Below are positions 44,461 to 53,034 of a stretch of DNA of 53,551 bases, one piece after another. The stretch's first letter is position 1. The number at the start of each line of letters is the position of its first letter. Location of the stretch: assembly GCA_002869315.1 (NCBI GenBank), contig PKTD01000002.1, positions 1 through 53,551 on the forward strand, read 5' to 3'. The notes beneath the pieces were generated by a model. It was not told where the DNA came from. It made no database searches and worked only from the letters and a program-made list of their open reading frames with translations. The position numbers and the translations under genes are program-made. This DNA is from Marinilabiliales bacterium. Its GTDB lineage: Bacteria; Bacteroidota; Bacteroidia; Bacteroidales; F082.

Positions 44461-45327
44461 ATGAAACTGGGAATAGCACTTGGAGGCGGAGGTGCCCGTG
44501 GTCTCGCTCATATAGGAGTGCTCAAATCTTTTCAAAATCATGGTATTCCAATTAGCCAGATTAGCGGAACAAGTATTGGGGCCTTTGTGGGTGGACTTTA
44601 TGCGGTTTTCCGCGATGCCAGTAAAGTTGAAGATTTTATTTATGACTTTGTTGGCAAAGAAGATTTTGTGGAACTTAATTTAGATGCCTTCGATCCTGCA
44701 CCAAACGATAAACAGGGTTATTTGAAAACTTTCCTGAATACTGCATATAAAAATCTTTCCATCTTTAGATCCTGGCGTCATCAGTCAATGCTAAGCAATG
44801 AGCAGGTAGAAAAGATTTTTAGTTTTTATCCGAATGATAATATCGAAGATTTAGCCATTAACACTGGCATTGATTTCGCTGCTGTAACTACAGACTTAAT
44901 TTCCGGAAGAGAAACTATATTAAGCAGTGGCAGTTTGAGGCAGGCAGTTTTGGCAAGCTCTTCCATACCCGGAATATTTCCTCCCATTAAAATGTTGGGA
45001 ACCCTAATGTGTGATGGTGGTGTCGCCGATCTGGTACCTGTTTATGTTTCACGCAGTAGAGGAGCGCAATTAGTTGTGGCAGTTGATGTTACCAAGAGTT
45101 TGAATGAGCAGGAAGATCTAAGTAACGGACTTAAAATTATTGACCGGGCACAGACAATACTATCCTATCAGTTATCAAGAGAAAGACTGGCAGGTGCTGA
45201 TATAGTTATCAGACCAAGCAGTACTCGCTTTTCATGGGCTTCAGTAAGGCATATGCCCGAAATAATTAAATCAGGTGAAGATGCAGCAGAAAAAATTATT
45301 CCTGCTTTGAAGGAGATGATGAGGTAG
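44461..45327 (+). CDS. Patatin-like phospholipase
   Basis: 288 aa. The catalytic dyad is visible as GTSIG (Ser 38) and the later Asp in MCDGGVADLVPV; the oxyanion hole is GGGGARGLAH near the start. There is no signal peptide, so it probably acts as a cytoplasmic or membrane-peripheral lipid acyl hydrolase, similar to the RssA/YchK-type group. Last gene of the phosphatase, FmdE-like and patatin operon. Confidence 0.92.
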   Translation: MKLGIALGGGGARGLAHIGVLKSFQNHGIPISQISGTSIGAFVGGLYAVFRDASKVEDFIYDFVGKEDFVELNLDAFDPAPNDKQGYLKTFLNTAYKNLSIFRSWRHQSMLSNEQVEKIFSFYPNDNIEDLAINTGIDFAAVTTDLISGRETILSSGSLRQAVLASSSIPGIFPPIKMLGTLMCDGGVADLVPVYVSRSRGAQLVVAVDVTKSLNEQEDLSNGLKIIDRAQTILSYQLSRERLAGADIVIRPSSTRFSWASVRHMPEIIKSGEDAAEKIIPALKEMMR

Positions 45328-45404
45328 TTATTGCTGTCCCACAACTCTATAGTTATGAGCCGAATAATGAAGTTCTATTTCAGAAATTATTTTTATCGTG
45401 GCAT

Positions 45405-45433
45405 AAAAAAAACCTGCCGCTAAAAGCGACAGG
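45405..45433 (-). terminator. Minus-strand intrinsic terminator with no gene assigned
   Basis: In minus-strand RNA: CCUGUCGCU, UUU loop, AGCGGCAGG, then eight U. The 9-bp stem contains one U-G pair. On the plus strand the stem is followed by CCAACC, so it cannot serve the patatin gene that ends at 45327. Confidence 0.8.
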
Positions 45434-45598
45434 CCAACCAACTAATTAATTTTTACAACTATATTTTTAAACAATTATCATTATGAACCATATTATAGCA
45501 TTACATTAGTAATGCCAAAAACATAAGTACCTGTAATACAGCGTGATAAAATTTTAAAGGGTATACATATTATTCCAATAACGGGAAAAATTTTCCAT

Positions 45599-45634
45599 AA
45601 AAAAAAGGCAGTCTGTTTTGGACTGCCTTTTTTT
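45599..45634. terminator. Bidirectional intrinsic terminator next to the S46 peptidase gene
   Basis: An A-run, GGCAGTC, a short loop, GACTGCC and a T-run. It is 14 bp beyond the stop of the minus-strand peptidase gene and closes the manC-peptidase operon. Confidence 0.9.
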
Positions 45635-45648
45635 ATAATAAAAATATA

Positions 45649-47889
45649 TTATTCTGCTGCTGCGGCTTCTTCAAGCATTTCTTCAGATTTTTGTTCTTTC
45701 ATTTCCTTTTTATCACAGCATTCTGGTTTGCATGGACGTTTATTAATGATGGTTAACTCATCAATAATATTTTGTGCTCCTGCAAACTTATCAATAATCA
45801 GCATCACATATCTGATATCCACATTGATAGTTCTTTGTAATTCAGGCTCAAAAGCGATATCACCACTCATTGCTTCCCAGTTGCCGTCAAATGCAAGGCC
45901 TATTAATTCGCCTTTACCATTAATAACAGGACTTCCCGAATTACCACCTGTAATATCATGCGTTGTAAGGAAACATACATTCATACTTCCACATTTATTT
46001 GCATAAGGACCAAAATCTTTGTTCTCATAAATTTCTTTCAGTTTCTCAGGCACTATAAACTCAAAATTATTAGGATCTTCCTTCTGCATTATACCATCCA
46101 TGGTAGTATAATAATTATAATGAACAGCATCTTCAGGATAATAATCCTCTACTGTACCATAAGTTAATCTCATAGTGAAATTAGCGTCAGGGTAGAAGTT
46201 TTTATCAGGACTCATTTCCCTTAAACCTGCAATATATAAGCGCTCTCCTTTGGCAAGTTCTGTGTTGGCCTCTTTGGCGCTTTTCGCCAATTCACGATAA
46301 TTTGTGATGAATGCACTAACTGCTTTCAAAGCAGGATCTTTTTTAAGTGTTTTTGCCTTTGGATTTTCCAGGAATTCAATAACACGGTTTTCATCTCCAA
46401 AAATTGACTTGTCGAAAACATATTCAGCATATTTATTATAATCGCCTTTAAATTTCTTGTCTACCTCTAAAAGGAATACTGGCTGCTGATCAATAGGTAC
46501 ATTTTCATGATACATCTTCATCATACGGGCAAACATATTGCGATCGATATCAACATTGTAATTCTTGAAATGATCTGCCACACCTGATTGAAGTCTTTCA
46601 ACTATTTTTGTAGCATCTTGTTCATCCTTTTTCTTTTCGAGTTCTTTTTTCAGGCTGTTAAAACCATAAGCATAACCTAAAATTTCTGGACCACGATAAA
46701 TGCCCTCAATGAAATACCATTTAGAAAGATTGGTTTCCTTAATTTTATCATATGCATCTGAAATAAGATTCAAAGTCTCACCATATTTGGCTTTAGTTTC
46801 AGCTGATTTATTTACCCAATTCATAAATTCGGCTTCTTCGCGTTCTTTCTTTTCTTTTACTTTCAAACGCTTCAAACCTTTTGTTTGTCCAATAAAATAC
46901 TTCCAATAGTTTGCTGTCCTGGCATATTTTGAAGCATATTGTAAACGTACTGCTTCATCGGCTTCCATACCTTCTTTCATTGTTCTAAGTTTCTCAGCAC
47001 GTATGTCTACAATAGTCATATTCGACTGATTAACTGCTAAATCAACACCATAAGAAGAAAGATATCTTTCAGTACCTCCAGGGTTACCCATTATCATTGC
47101 AAAATCACCTTTTTCAACACCTGCAATATTTACAGGAAGGAAGTGCTTTGATTTCATAGGAACATTCTCTTCTGAGAAGTCAGCAGGTTTACCGTCAGGA
47201 GAAGTATAAACACGGAAAATTGAGAAATCACCTGTATGACGAGGCCACATCCAGTTGTCAGTATCAGCTCCAAACTTTCCTATTGACTCTGGAGGTGTTC
47301 CAACCAAACGAATGTCAGTAAAAACCTCATAAACAAATAGATAATATTCATTTCCGCCAAAGAAAGACTTTACAGTTGCATTATAATCATTTTCTTCTGT
47401 TGCTTCAGCAACGATCTTTTTGATGTTGGCACCAATAATTCCTGATCTTTCATCTTCTGTCATGTCATCATTAACACCTTCCAAAGATCTTGCAGTAGCA
47501 TCTTCCATTTTTACAAGGAATTTTACTGATAATCCTTCAACAGGAATTTCTTCCTCCTTGCTTGTCGACCAAAAACCATCTGTTAAATAATCATGTTCAA
47601 CAGTACTAACCTGCTGTATTGAACCATAACCACAATGGTGATTTGTTAATATTAGTCCTTCAGGAGAGATTATTTCACCAGTACATCCTCCTCCGAAAAT
47701 AATAATAGCATCTTTCAAACTGGAATTGTTAACGCTATAAATATCTTCAGCACTAAGTTTTAATCCCATTTCCTGCATTTCTGCAATATTTTTATTAATC
47801 AGAAGTGGTATCCACATTCCTTCATCAGCCTTTACACTTGTACCGAATCCAAGCACAAGGGCGATCATCATCACTAATAATTTTTTCAT
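45649..47889 (-). CDS. S46 family dipeptidyl-peptidase (DPP7-like)
   Basis: 746 aa secreted serine exopeptidase with a signal peptide of about 1-21. It has a trypsin-like double barrel split by a helical cap. The His is in TNHHCGYG (84-85), the Asp in the region following FGADTDNWMWPRHTGDFSI, and the Ser in GNSGSPVINGKGEL. The following segment reads LAFDGNWEAM: Gly at the position where DPP11 enzymes have Arg, pointing to DPP7-type preference for hydrophobic P1 residues. The C-terminal 27 residues (from CKPECCDKKEM to EEAAAAE) are Cys-containing and then acidic, an unusual extension. Located 23 bp downstream of the guanylyltransferase gene. Confidence 0.94.
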   Translation of the reverse strand: MKKLLVMMIALVLGFGTSVKADEGMWIPLLINKNIAEMQEMGLKLSAEDIYSVNNSSLKDAIIIFGGGCTGEIISPEGLILTNHHCGYGSIQQVSTVEHDYLTDGFWSTSKEEEIPVEGLSVKFLVKMEDATARSLEGVNDDMTEDERSGIIGANIKKIVAEATEENDYNATVKSFFGGNEYYLFVYEVFTDIRLVGTPPESIGKFGADTDNWMWPRHTGDFSIFRVYTSPDGKPADFSEENVPMKSKHFLPVNIAGVEKGDFAMIMGNPGGTERYLSSYGVDLAVNQSNMTIVDIRAEKLRTMKEGMEADEAVRLQYASKYARTANYWKYFIGQTKGLKRLKVKEKKEREEAEFMNWVNKSAETKAKYGETLNLISDAYDKIKETNLSKWYFIEGIYRGPEILGYAYGFNSLKKELEKKKDEQDATKIVERLQSGVADHFKNYNVDIDRNMFARMMKMYHENVPIDQQPVFLLEVDKKFKGDYNKYAEYVFDKSIFGDENRVIEFLENPKAKTLKKDPALKAVSAFITNYRELAKSAKEANTELAKGERLYIAGLREMSPDKNFYPDANFTMRLTYGTVEDYYPEDAVHYNYYTTMDGIMQKEDPNNFEFIVPEKLKEIYENKDFGPYANKCGSMNVCFLTTHDITGGNSGSPVINGKGELIGLAFDGNWEAMSGDIAFEPELQRTINVDIRYVMLIIDKFAGAQNIIDELTIINKRPCKPECCDKKEMKEQKSEEMLEEAAAAE

Positions 47890-47912
47890 TTTTATTTATT
47901 ATTTATTACTTA

Positions 47913-49007
47913 CTATACAAAAGTGTCTCCTTTTTCGGCTTTCACATCATTAACAAACTGACGTATTTGCTGCTCATCCTGTTTACGACATACCAATAGT
48001 GTTTCATCATCTTCCACCACTATATAATCATCTAATCCTTGTAAAACGACCAATTTGTTTTTTGGCATATTAACTATACAATTTTTGCTGTCGTAAAGCA
48101 TTACATTTTGCCCTACAACGGCATTTTTGTTTTCATCTTTTTCTCTCAAAGTATAGAGAGATCCCCATGTACCAAGGTCGGACCATCCGAAATCAACGCC
48201 TAAGACATAGACATTTTCAGCCTTTTCCATTACACCATAGTCGATGGATATGTTTTTGCACACTGAATATGTTTCTCTTATAAAAATGTCTTCTTCAGGA
48301 GTATTGTATTTGCCAATGCCTTTCTCAAAGAGAGTATTTACTTCGTTCAAATGATTGTCGAAAGCCTTCATAATTGATTTTAGCGACCATATGAAAATTC
48401 CTGAATTCCAAAGAAAATCACCGCTATCTAAAAATGTTTTGGCAATTTCCAGGCTAGGTTTTTCAGTAAAGTTTTTAACCTTCTTTAATCCTTCATAATT
48501 TGATGCTGATTTATTATCCTCAAATTGAATATAGCCGTAACCTGTATCAGGGCGGTTTGGTTTAATACCCAGAGTTAATAACCAATCATTTTCTGCCGCT
48601 GCTTTTAGGGCTATATTAATATCTTTTGTAAACTCTTCTTCCTTCATAATAATATGGTCGGAGGGAGCAACAACTATCAATGCGTCAGGGTTTTCTTCTT
48701 TTATTTTATAGTTTGCATAAGCAATACAAGGAGCAGTATTACGCCTTGATGGTTCGCAAAGAACCTGATTTTCACTTAGTTCTGGCAGTTGTTCCAAAAC
48801 CTGGTCTTTATAAATTCCATTGGTAACCACGTATACATTTTCAGGCGGACATATATTTGAAAACCTTTCAAATGTCATTCTGATTAGTGTTTTTCCGGTT
48901 CCTAATACGTCTATAAATTGTTTTGGGCGGGAGGTCTTGCTCATGGGCCAGAAACGCGCTCCTATGCCGCCGGCCATGATTACGCAATAATTATTTTTAT
49001 TTTGCAT
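47913..49007 (-). CDS. manC: Mannose-1-phosphate guanylyltransferase
   Basis: 364 aa nucleotidyltransferase making GDP-mannose from mannose-1-P and GTP. The signature CVIMAGGIGARFWPMSKTSRPKQ region is at residues 8-30 (nucleotide site and catalytic Lys), and EPSRRNTAPCIAYAN, VAPSDHII, KPNRPDTGYGYI, FLWNSGIF and GVDFGWSDLGTW follow. The length corresponds to the single-domain form without a fused isomerase. GDP-mannose feeds surface polysaccharide or fucose synthesis. It shares a transcript with the S46 peptidase gene. Confidence 0.96.
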   Translation of the reverse strand: MQNKNNYCVIMAGGIGARFWPMSKTSRPKQFIDVLGTGKTLIRMTFERFSNICPPENVYVVTNGIYKDQVLEQLPELSENQVLCEPSRRNTAPCIAYANYKIKEENPDALIVVAPSDHIIMKEEEFTKDINIALKAAAENDWLLTLGIKPNRPDTGYGYIQFEDNKSASNYEGLKKVKNFTEKPSLEIAKTFLDSGDFLWNSGIFIWSLKSIMKAFDNHLNEVNTLFEKGIGKYNTPEEDIFIRETYSVCKNISIDYGVMEKAENVYVLGVDFGWSDLGTWGSLYTLREKDENKNAVVGQNVMLYDSKNCIVNMPKNKLVVLQGLDDYIVVEDDETLLVCRKQDEQQIRQFVNDVKAEKGDTFV

Positions 49008-49031
49008 CTTTAATTTTTTTTAAAGGGCTGG

Positions 49032-49039
49032 CAAAGGTA
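49032..49039 (-). promoter_or_regulatory. Probable -7 element of manC
   Basis: Minus-strand TACCTTTG matches TAnnTTTG, 24 bp before the ATG at 49007. No -33 TTG at standard spacing. Confidence 0.45.
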
Positions 49040-49116
49040 CAAAACTAGTTTTGAATTAGAAAGGATTAGTAAACAGATAATTGTACAGCAATTGGCTTTT
49101 TTGTAGGCTAATAAAA

Positions 49117-49722
49117 TTAATTCAATTGTTTAACAGTGCTCAATGCATGAACCAGATAGATTTTCCTGTTGTCAATATTCAAACATTTATAGCGTGTACG
49201 TTGCTTAGGGCCCTTTTTAAATCTCTTTCCATTTTCAAGAATAAAGAGGCTATTTTCTGGTAATTCCTCTAGTGTAGTCTTACCATTATGTTTGTCATAT
49301 TTTTTGATTATTCTGCTAAGGTTAATTTCTGACCCCGTTGAGGCTTTGCTGTTTTTAATGCTTTTTTTGAGTTCCGACTCCAGATCGGCAGGAAAAATAT
49401 CCTTTTCCAAAAAGTTGAGCATTAAATCACGGTAAGTTTCTTTCCATTCCTTGCCATGTGGTTCTACCTTGTTTTTATATTTTTCCCATACCATGAGATG
49501 AGCAAATTCGTGGACCAGAGTTATGAGAAAGGAGTATTTATTAAGATTATAGTTTACACTGATACGGTGATTTTTATAATAAACAGGAGGACGGTAATCG
49601 CCCAGTTTAGTTTTTCTTTCCCGGGCAATTTTAAGGTGCACTTCCTTTTCAACTATCCAATTATAAATGATATCAACGCTTTTTTCGGGCAAATATTCAA
49701 ATAATAAGTCCTTTTCGCTCAT
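49117..49722 (-). CDS. SprT-like zinc metalloprotease-domain protein
   Basis: 201 aa cytoplasmic. The zinc site is HEFAHLMVWEKY (HExxH) with the third His in VEPHGKEWKE, the SprT-like arrangement also found in Spartan-type DNA-protein crosslink proteases. The C-terminal part has no zinc ribbon Cys pair but ends in strands (NSLFILENGKRFKKG, RYKCLNIDNRKIYL). Physiological substrate unknown. A TATTTTTG -7-like box on the minus strand lies only 5 bp from the ATG (49727-49734), which would imply leaderless mRNA if used. Confidence 0.88.
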   Translation of the reverse strand: MSEKDLLFEYLPEKSVDIIYNWIVEKEVHLKIARERKTKLGDYRPPVYYKNHRISVNYNLNKYSFLITLVHEFAHLMVWEKYKNKVEPHGKEWKETYRDLMLNFLEKDIFPADLESELKKSIKNSKASTGSEINLSRIIKKYDKHNGKTTLEELPENSLFILENGKRFKKGPKQRTRYKCLNIDNRKIYLVHALSTVKQLN

Positions 49723-49834
49723 GGCGCAAAAATAGGGAAATTGGGTAAATGTGATGATGCAAAACTGAGAATATAAGAAGTGAGAATATATTATGGGGAT
49801 AATTTATTATTTTAGTTGAAAATATTATAATCAC

Positions 49835-50344
49835 ATGAAAAAGAGGCTTCTATTATTTTCCTTTATGGGGATGATTTTCTCTTATACGGTTTTAATGCTT
49901 GTGGATTTGAAACTACAGTCGGGCAATCTGAATTATGGTATAATCGCATTTGAACTGGCTGGCAATACAAACTCAAGTTATGAAATTATAAATTATTGGA
50001 GAGAAAACAGCAATCAGAATCTGGCTGCTTTTAGTGTTGGTTTCGACTACCTTTTCATTGTCTTTTATGTTGGTTTTCTTACTTTGTGGACATCAATTAT
50101 TGCAGATGGGTTCTACAATAAACTATCAAATTTATTTGCAAAAATTGTTATTACCATAACTATAGTAGCTGGAATGTTTGATATGATCGAAAACTATTCA
50201 TTAATTCAACTCCTTATTTCTAATCATGAAAATAACTGGTCGGTTCTGGCATTTTATTTTGCTTCTGCCAAATTTATAATACTTGCTTTTGTGGTTTTAT
50301 ATAATCTGATATTCAGCCTTATAAGGCGTATTATTCGTTTGTAA
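49835..50344 (+). CDS. Small polytopic membrane protein, uncharacterised
   Basis: 169 aa with four predicted membrane helices (about 5-24, 68-92, 105-130, 140-163). A soluble loop follows the first helix. No known motif. Charge rules place RRIIRL at the cytoplasmic end. The last 48 bp overlap, tail to tail, with the small lipoprotein gene on the opposite strand. Function unknown. Confidence 0.72.
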   Translation: MKKRLLLFSFMGMIFSYTVLMLVDLKLQSGNLNYGIIAFELAGNTNSSYEIINYWRENSNQNLAAFSVGFDYLFIVFYVGFLTLWTSIIADGFYNKLSNLFAKIVITITIVAGMFDMIENYSLIQLLISNHENNWSVLAFYFASAKFIILAFVVLYNLIFSLIRRIIRL

Positions 50345-50479
50345 ATAAGTAAAAGAAGAGCAATCACAATCCTTTTTTTTCCTCTTGTGTTTATATCCCC
50401 TACGATTTGACGCACAGGAACTTATAATGAAAGCCATTAACAGTAAAACACTGATTATTTTTATAGTTTGAATTTTCAT
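50297..50479 (-). CDS. Small Cys-rich lipoprotein
   Basis: 60 aa. Typical lipoprotein signal (KIISVLLLMAFIISSC, Cys 22) followed by a basic segment (RRGYKHKRKKK) and a DCDCSSF motif. Short Bacteroidota lipoproteins with a basic stretch and CDC or CNC near the end are common; function unknown. Its 3' end overlaps the convergent membrane protein gene by 48 bp, so the two mRNAs would be complementary there. Supported mainly by the clean lipobox. Confidence 0.65.
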   Translation of the reverse strand: MKIQTIKIISVLLLMAFIISSCASNRRGYKHKRKKKDCDCSSFTYLQTNNTPYKAEYQII

Positions 50480-50517
50480 AAATCTTAAAAAACGTTATAA
50501 TATTAACGAAAACCTAA

Positions 50518-50525
50518 TACCTTTG
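50518..50525 (+). promoter_or_regulatory. Probable -7 element of the mlaE operon
   Basis: TACCTTTG matches TAnnTTTG, giving a start near 50532 and a leader of about 66 nt before the ATG at 50598. No TTG at -33. Confidence 0.45.
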
Positions 50526-50597
50526 TTGTAAAAGCAAAACTAAAAATTCTTTTTGTTTAACTTAGCTGAAGGAATAAACAATTAATTCTAGCTTCAA

Positions 50598-51338
50598 ATG
50601 AAGATTATTGCTGAAATGGGCGAATATGCCATGTTGATGTTTCAGGCCTTCAAAAGGCCCGACAAAGGCAGGGTTTTCAGACGTCAGTTAATGATGGACT
50701 TTCAGGATCTGGGAGCCAATTCCATTGGGATAGTTGCAATAATTTCTGTTTTTACAGGAGCTATTATTGCAATGCAAACGGCCTATAATATGGATAATCC
50801 TTTATTATCATTAAAACTTGTTGGATTTTCCACAAGGCAAATGATGATACTGGAGTTCTCTCCAACTATAATCAGTTTGATATTGGCGGGAAAAGTTGGT
50901 TCTAGCATTGCCTCAGAAATAGGAACCATGCGTGTTACAGAGCAAATTGATGCTCTTAAAGTTATGGGAATAAACCCTGCTAATTATCTGATTTTGCCCA
51001 AGATTACAGCTTCGGTAATATATAATCCGCTTTTAATTATTTTCTCAATGTTTTTGGGAATAGGTGGTGGCTGGCTGGCATGCATTGTAACAGGACTGGT
51101 GCCATCATCAGTATATATTGAAGGTATACAATCGTGGTACGATCCATTTACCATTACATATGCATTAATAAAAACAGTCGTTTTTGCCTTCATAATATCT
51201 TCAATTTCAGGATTTAAAGGCTATACCGTTAGTGGTGGTTCCGTAGAAGTTGGACGTAACAGTACTCAGGCAGTGGTTTATAGTAGCATTTTAATAATCA
51301 TTTTTGATTTAATTTTAACTCAATTATTGCTGGTATGA
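50598..51338 (+). CDS. mlaE: MlaE-type ABC transporter permease
   Basis: 246 aa inner-membrane permease of the MlaE family (phospholipid transport between inner and outer membranes). Five or six helices. Family signatures: IGIVAIISVFTGAIIAMQT, FSPTIISLILAGKVGSSIA, EIGTMRVTEQIDALKVMGI and the C-terminal GFKGYTVSGGSVEVGRNST. It overlaps the ATPase gene by 4 bp. The substrate-binding MlaD partner is not in the window. Confidence 0.95.
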   Translation: MKIIAEMGEYAMLMFQAFKRPDKGRVFRRQLMMDFQDLGANSIGIVAIISVFTGAIIAMQTAYNMDNPLLSLKLVGFSTRQMMILEFSPTIISLILAGKVGSSIASEIGTMRVTEQIDALKVMGINPANYLILPKITASVIYNPLLIIFSMFLGIGGGWLACIVTGLVPSSVYIEGIQSWYDPFTITYALIKTVVFAFIISSISGFKGYTVSGGSVEVGRNSTQAVVYSSILIIIFDLILTQLLLV

Positions 51339-52087
51339 TAGAAGTAAAAAACATATCAAAATCTTTTGGCGGCCAGCAGGTGTTAAATGGAATTGAAACA
51401 ACCTTTGAGAAGGGCAAAACCAATCTTATTATCGGCCAAAGTGGTTCTGGTAAAACAGTATTAATGAAATGCTGTATAGGTTTATTTGACATTGACGAAG
51501 GAGAAATAAACTTTGACGGAAGAGGCTTTTCCGGACTTGGCGAAAAAAAGAAAAAGGACATACGTAAAGAAATGGGTGTTTTATTTCAGGGCGGTGCATT
51601 ATTCGACTCTTTTAATGTTGAAGAAAATGTTATGTTCCCTCTTAATATGTTTACAAAAATGAGTCTTGAAGAAAAGAGAGAAAGGGTTAATGATGTATTA
51701 AACAGAGTAAACCTCCCCAATGCTCATAAAAAACTTCCTTCTGAATTAAGCGGTGGTATGATAAAAAGAGTGGCTATTGCAAGGGCTATTTCCTTGAGAC
51801 CACAATATTTATTTTGCGATGAACCAAATTCCGGGCTCGACCCAAAAACTGCAGAAGTAATAGATGAACTTATTTCAAATCTTACAGAGCAATTTAATAT
51901 GACCACCGTAATAAATACTCATGATATGAATTCAGTGCTTCAAATTGGGCAAAAAATATCATATCTTTACAAAGGTAATCTGTGGTGGGAAGGAAGTAAT
52001 ACAGAAATAATGCATACCGATAATGAGGAGTTGAATGATTTCGTATTCTCTACTGAACTTACGCGCCGACTTAAAGTAAAAAGATGA
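51335..52087 (+). CDS. mlaF: MlaF-type ABC transporter ATPase
   Basis: 250 aa. Walker A GQSGSGKT (near 37-44), Q-loop VLFQGGALFDS, signature LSGGMIKRVAIARA, Walker B LFCDEPNSGLDP, and the switch His in INTHDMNS. FDSFNVEENVMFPL is the typical Mla/Ttg2 variant. It powers lipid movement by MlaE. Overlaps mlaE by 4 bp and the CvpA gene by 4 bp, so the three are translationally coupled. Confidence 0.96.
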   Translation: MIEVKNISKSFGGQQVLNGIETTFEKGKTNLIIGQSGSGKTVLMKCCIGLFDIDEGEINFDGRGFSGLGEKKKKDIRKEMGVLFQGGALFDSFNVEENVMFPLNMFTKMSLEEKRERVNDVLNRVNLPNAHKKLPSELSGGMIKRVAIARAISLRPQYLFCDEPNSGLDPKTAEVIDELISNLTEQFNMTTVINTHDMNSVLQIGQKISYLYKGNLWWEGSNTEIMHTDNEELNDFVFSTELTRRLKVKR

Positions 52088-52623
52088 CAATAAATTTAAT
52101 TGACTTAATAATTCTGATTCCAGTAATGTTTTTTGCATGGTCGGGATATCGAAAAGGATTGATAATTGAAGCCTCTACCTTGATTGCCCTGATTTTAGGT
52201 TTATATTTTGCCATATATTTTTCGGATATAGCAGGAGGATTTCTAAATAAAACCTTCCAAATTGATCAAAAATATATGGGTGCCTTATCCTTTGTGGTGA
52301 CTTTTATTGTGGTAGTATTTGGTGTAATAGCCATAGGTAAAGCCTTGGAAAAAATTGTTGATGTTTTGCTTTTGGGATTTCTTAATAAGTTGGGGGGTGC
52401 TGTTTTTGGAATGTTAAAAGGCGCACTGTTTATTAGCATATTGATTTTCGCCTTTTCATATTTTGATCTGGAGAAAAATGTTTTTAGTGCCGAAGCAAGA
52501 CAACAATCATTGTTTTACGAGCCTGTAAAATCCATTGCACCTAAACTGGCTTCCTGGTTAAATCTCGAAAAAATCAACATCAAGATACCTGATAAGGAAG
52601 AAATGATTGACAAAGTCATTTAA
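52084..52623 (+). CDS. CvpA family membrane protein
   Basis: 179 aa with four helices. The N-terminus (NLIDLIILIPVMFFAWSGYRKGLI) and the GGAVFGMLKGALFIS segment are typical of CvpA (colicin V production) proteins. A soluble C-terminal tail follows (about 135-179). Family role is unclear, linked to envelope integrity and purine-related phenotypes elsewhere. Its 4-bp overlap with mlaF suggests an envelope-lipid context. Confidence 0.9.
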   Translation: MTINLIDLIILIPVMFFAWSGYRKGLIIEASTLIALILGLYFAIYFSDIAGGFLNKTFQIDQKYMGALSFVVTFIVVVFGVIAIGKALEKIVDVLLLGFLNKLGGAVFGMLKGALFISILIFAFSYFDLEKNVFSAEARQQSLFYEPVKSIAPKLASWLNLEKINIKIPDKEEMIDKVI

Positions 52624-52733
52624 GAGCTTTCATTTTCGGATAATTTTAACCCATTTGCAAGTTCCGTTCCTGAGTTTTTATTTGAAAAACAGTTAATTAT
52701 AAACTGTGGTATATAAATTGCCCTACAATTTAT

Positions 52734-53033
52734 ATGATTGCTCCATTATTAATATCGTATATAAGCGCTTCCATTTTGGTTACATTGTTTGCCATTGGCA
52801 GAAGAATAAGTTTTGCAGGAGCATTTTTTACAAGTCTAGTAATGTCGCCTATAGTGGGTCTAATAACTGTTTTAAAAACAGAGAAAAACATTCATATCAA
52901 ACATTATTCAACACGATATGTTTGTCCTGAATGTAATATTGAGTATACACAACAAAAACAATGTTGCGATTTCTGTAAAGAAATGGGAAAAGAAATTGAT
53001 CTTAAACCAACAAGAGTTTTAATTTATGAGTGA
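52734..53033 (+). CDS. Small membrane protein with C-terminal zinc ribbon
   Basis: 99 aa. Two hydrophobic helices (about 3-22 and 26-48) are followed by a soluble tail with CPEC and CCDFC pairs (about 64-81), a probable zinc ribbon. No function recognised. The stop is 1 bp from the stop of the convergent AlkD-type gene. A 110-bp gap separates it from the CvpA gene. Confidence 0.7.
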   Translation: MIAPLLISYISASILVTLFAIGRRISFAGAFFTSLVMSPIVGLITVLKTEKNIHIKHYSTRYVCPECNIEYTQQKQCCDFCKEMGKEIDLKPTRVLIYE

Positions 53034-53034
53034 T

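Larger units (their letters stand above)
45328..45648 (-). other. 321-bp gap with minus-strand transcription signals
   Basis: No ORF of note. It holds a bidirectional terminator beside the S46 peptidase gene (45599-45634), a palindrome GGAAAAATTTTCC (45584-45596), a hairpin GCATTAC-atta-GTAATGC (45498-45515) and a second terminator active only on the minus strand (45405-45433). The arrangement would fit a small minus-strand RNA, but no firm promoter was identified. Confidence 0.4.
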
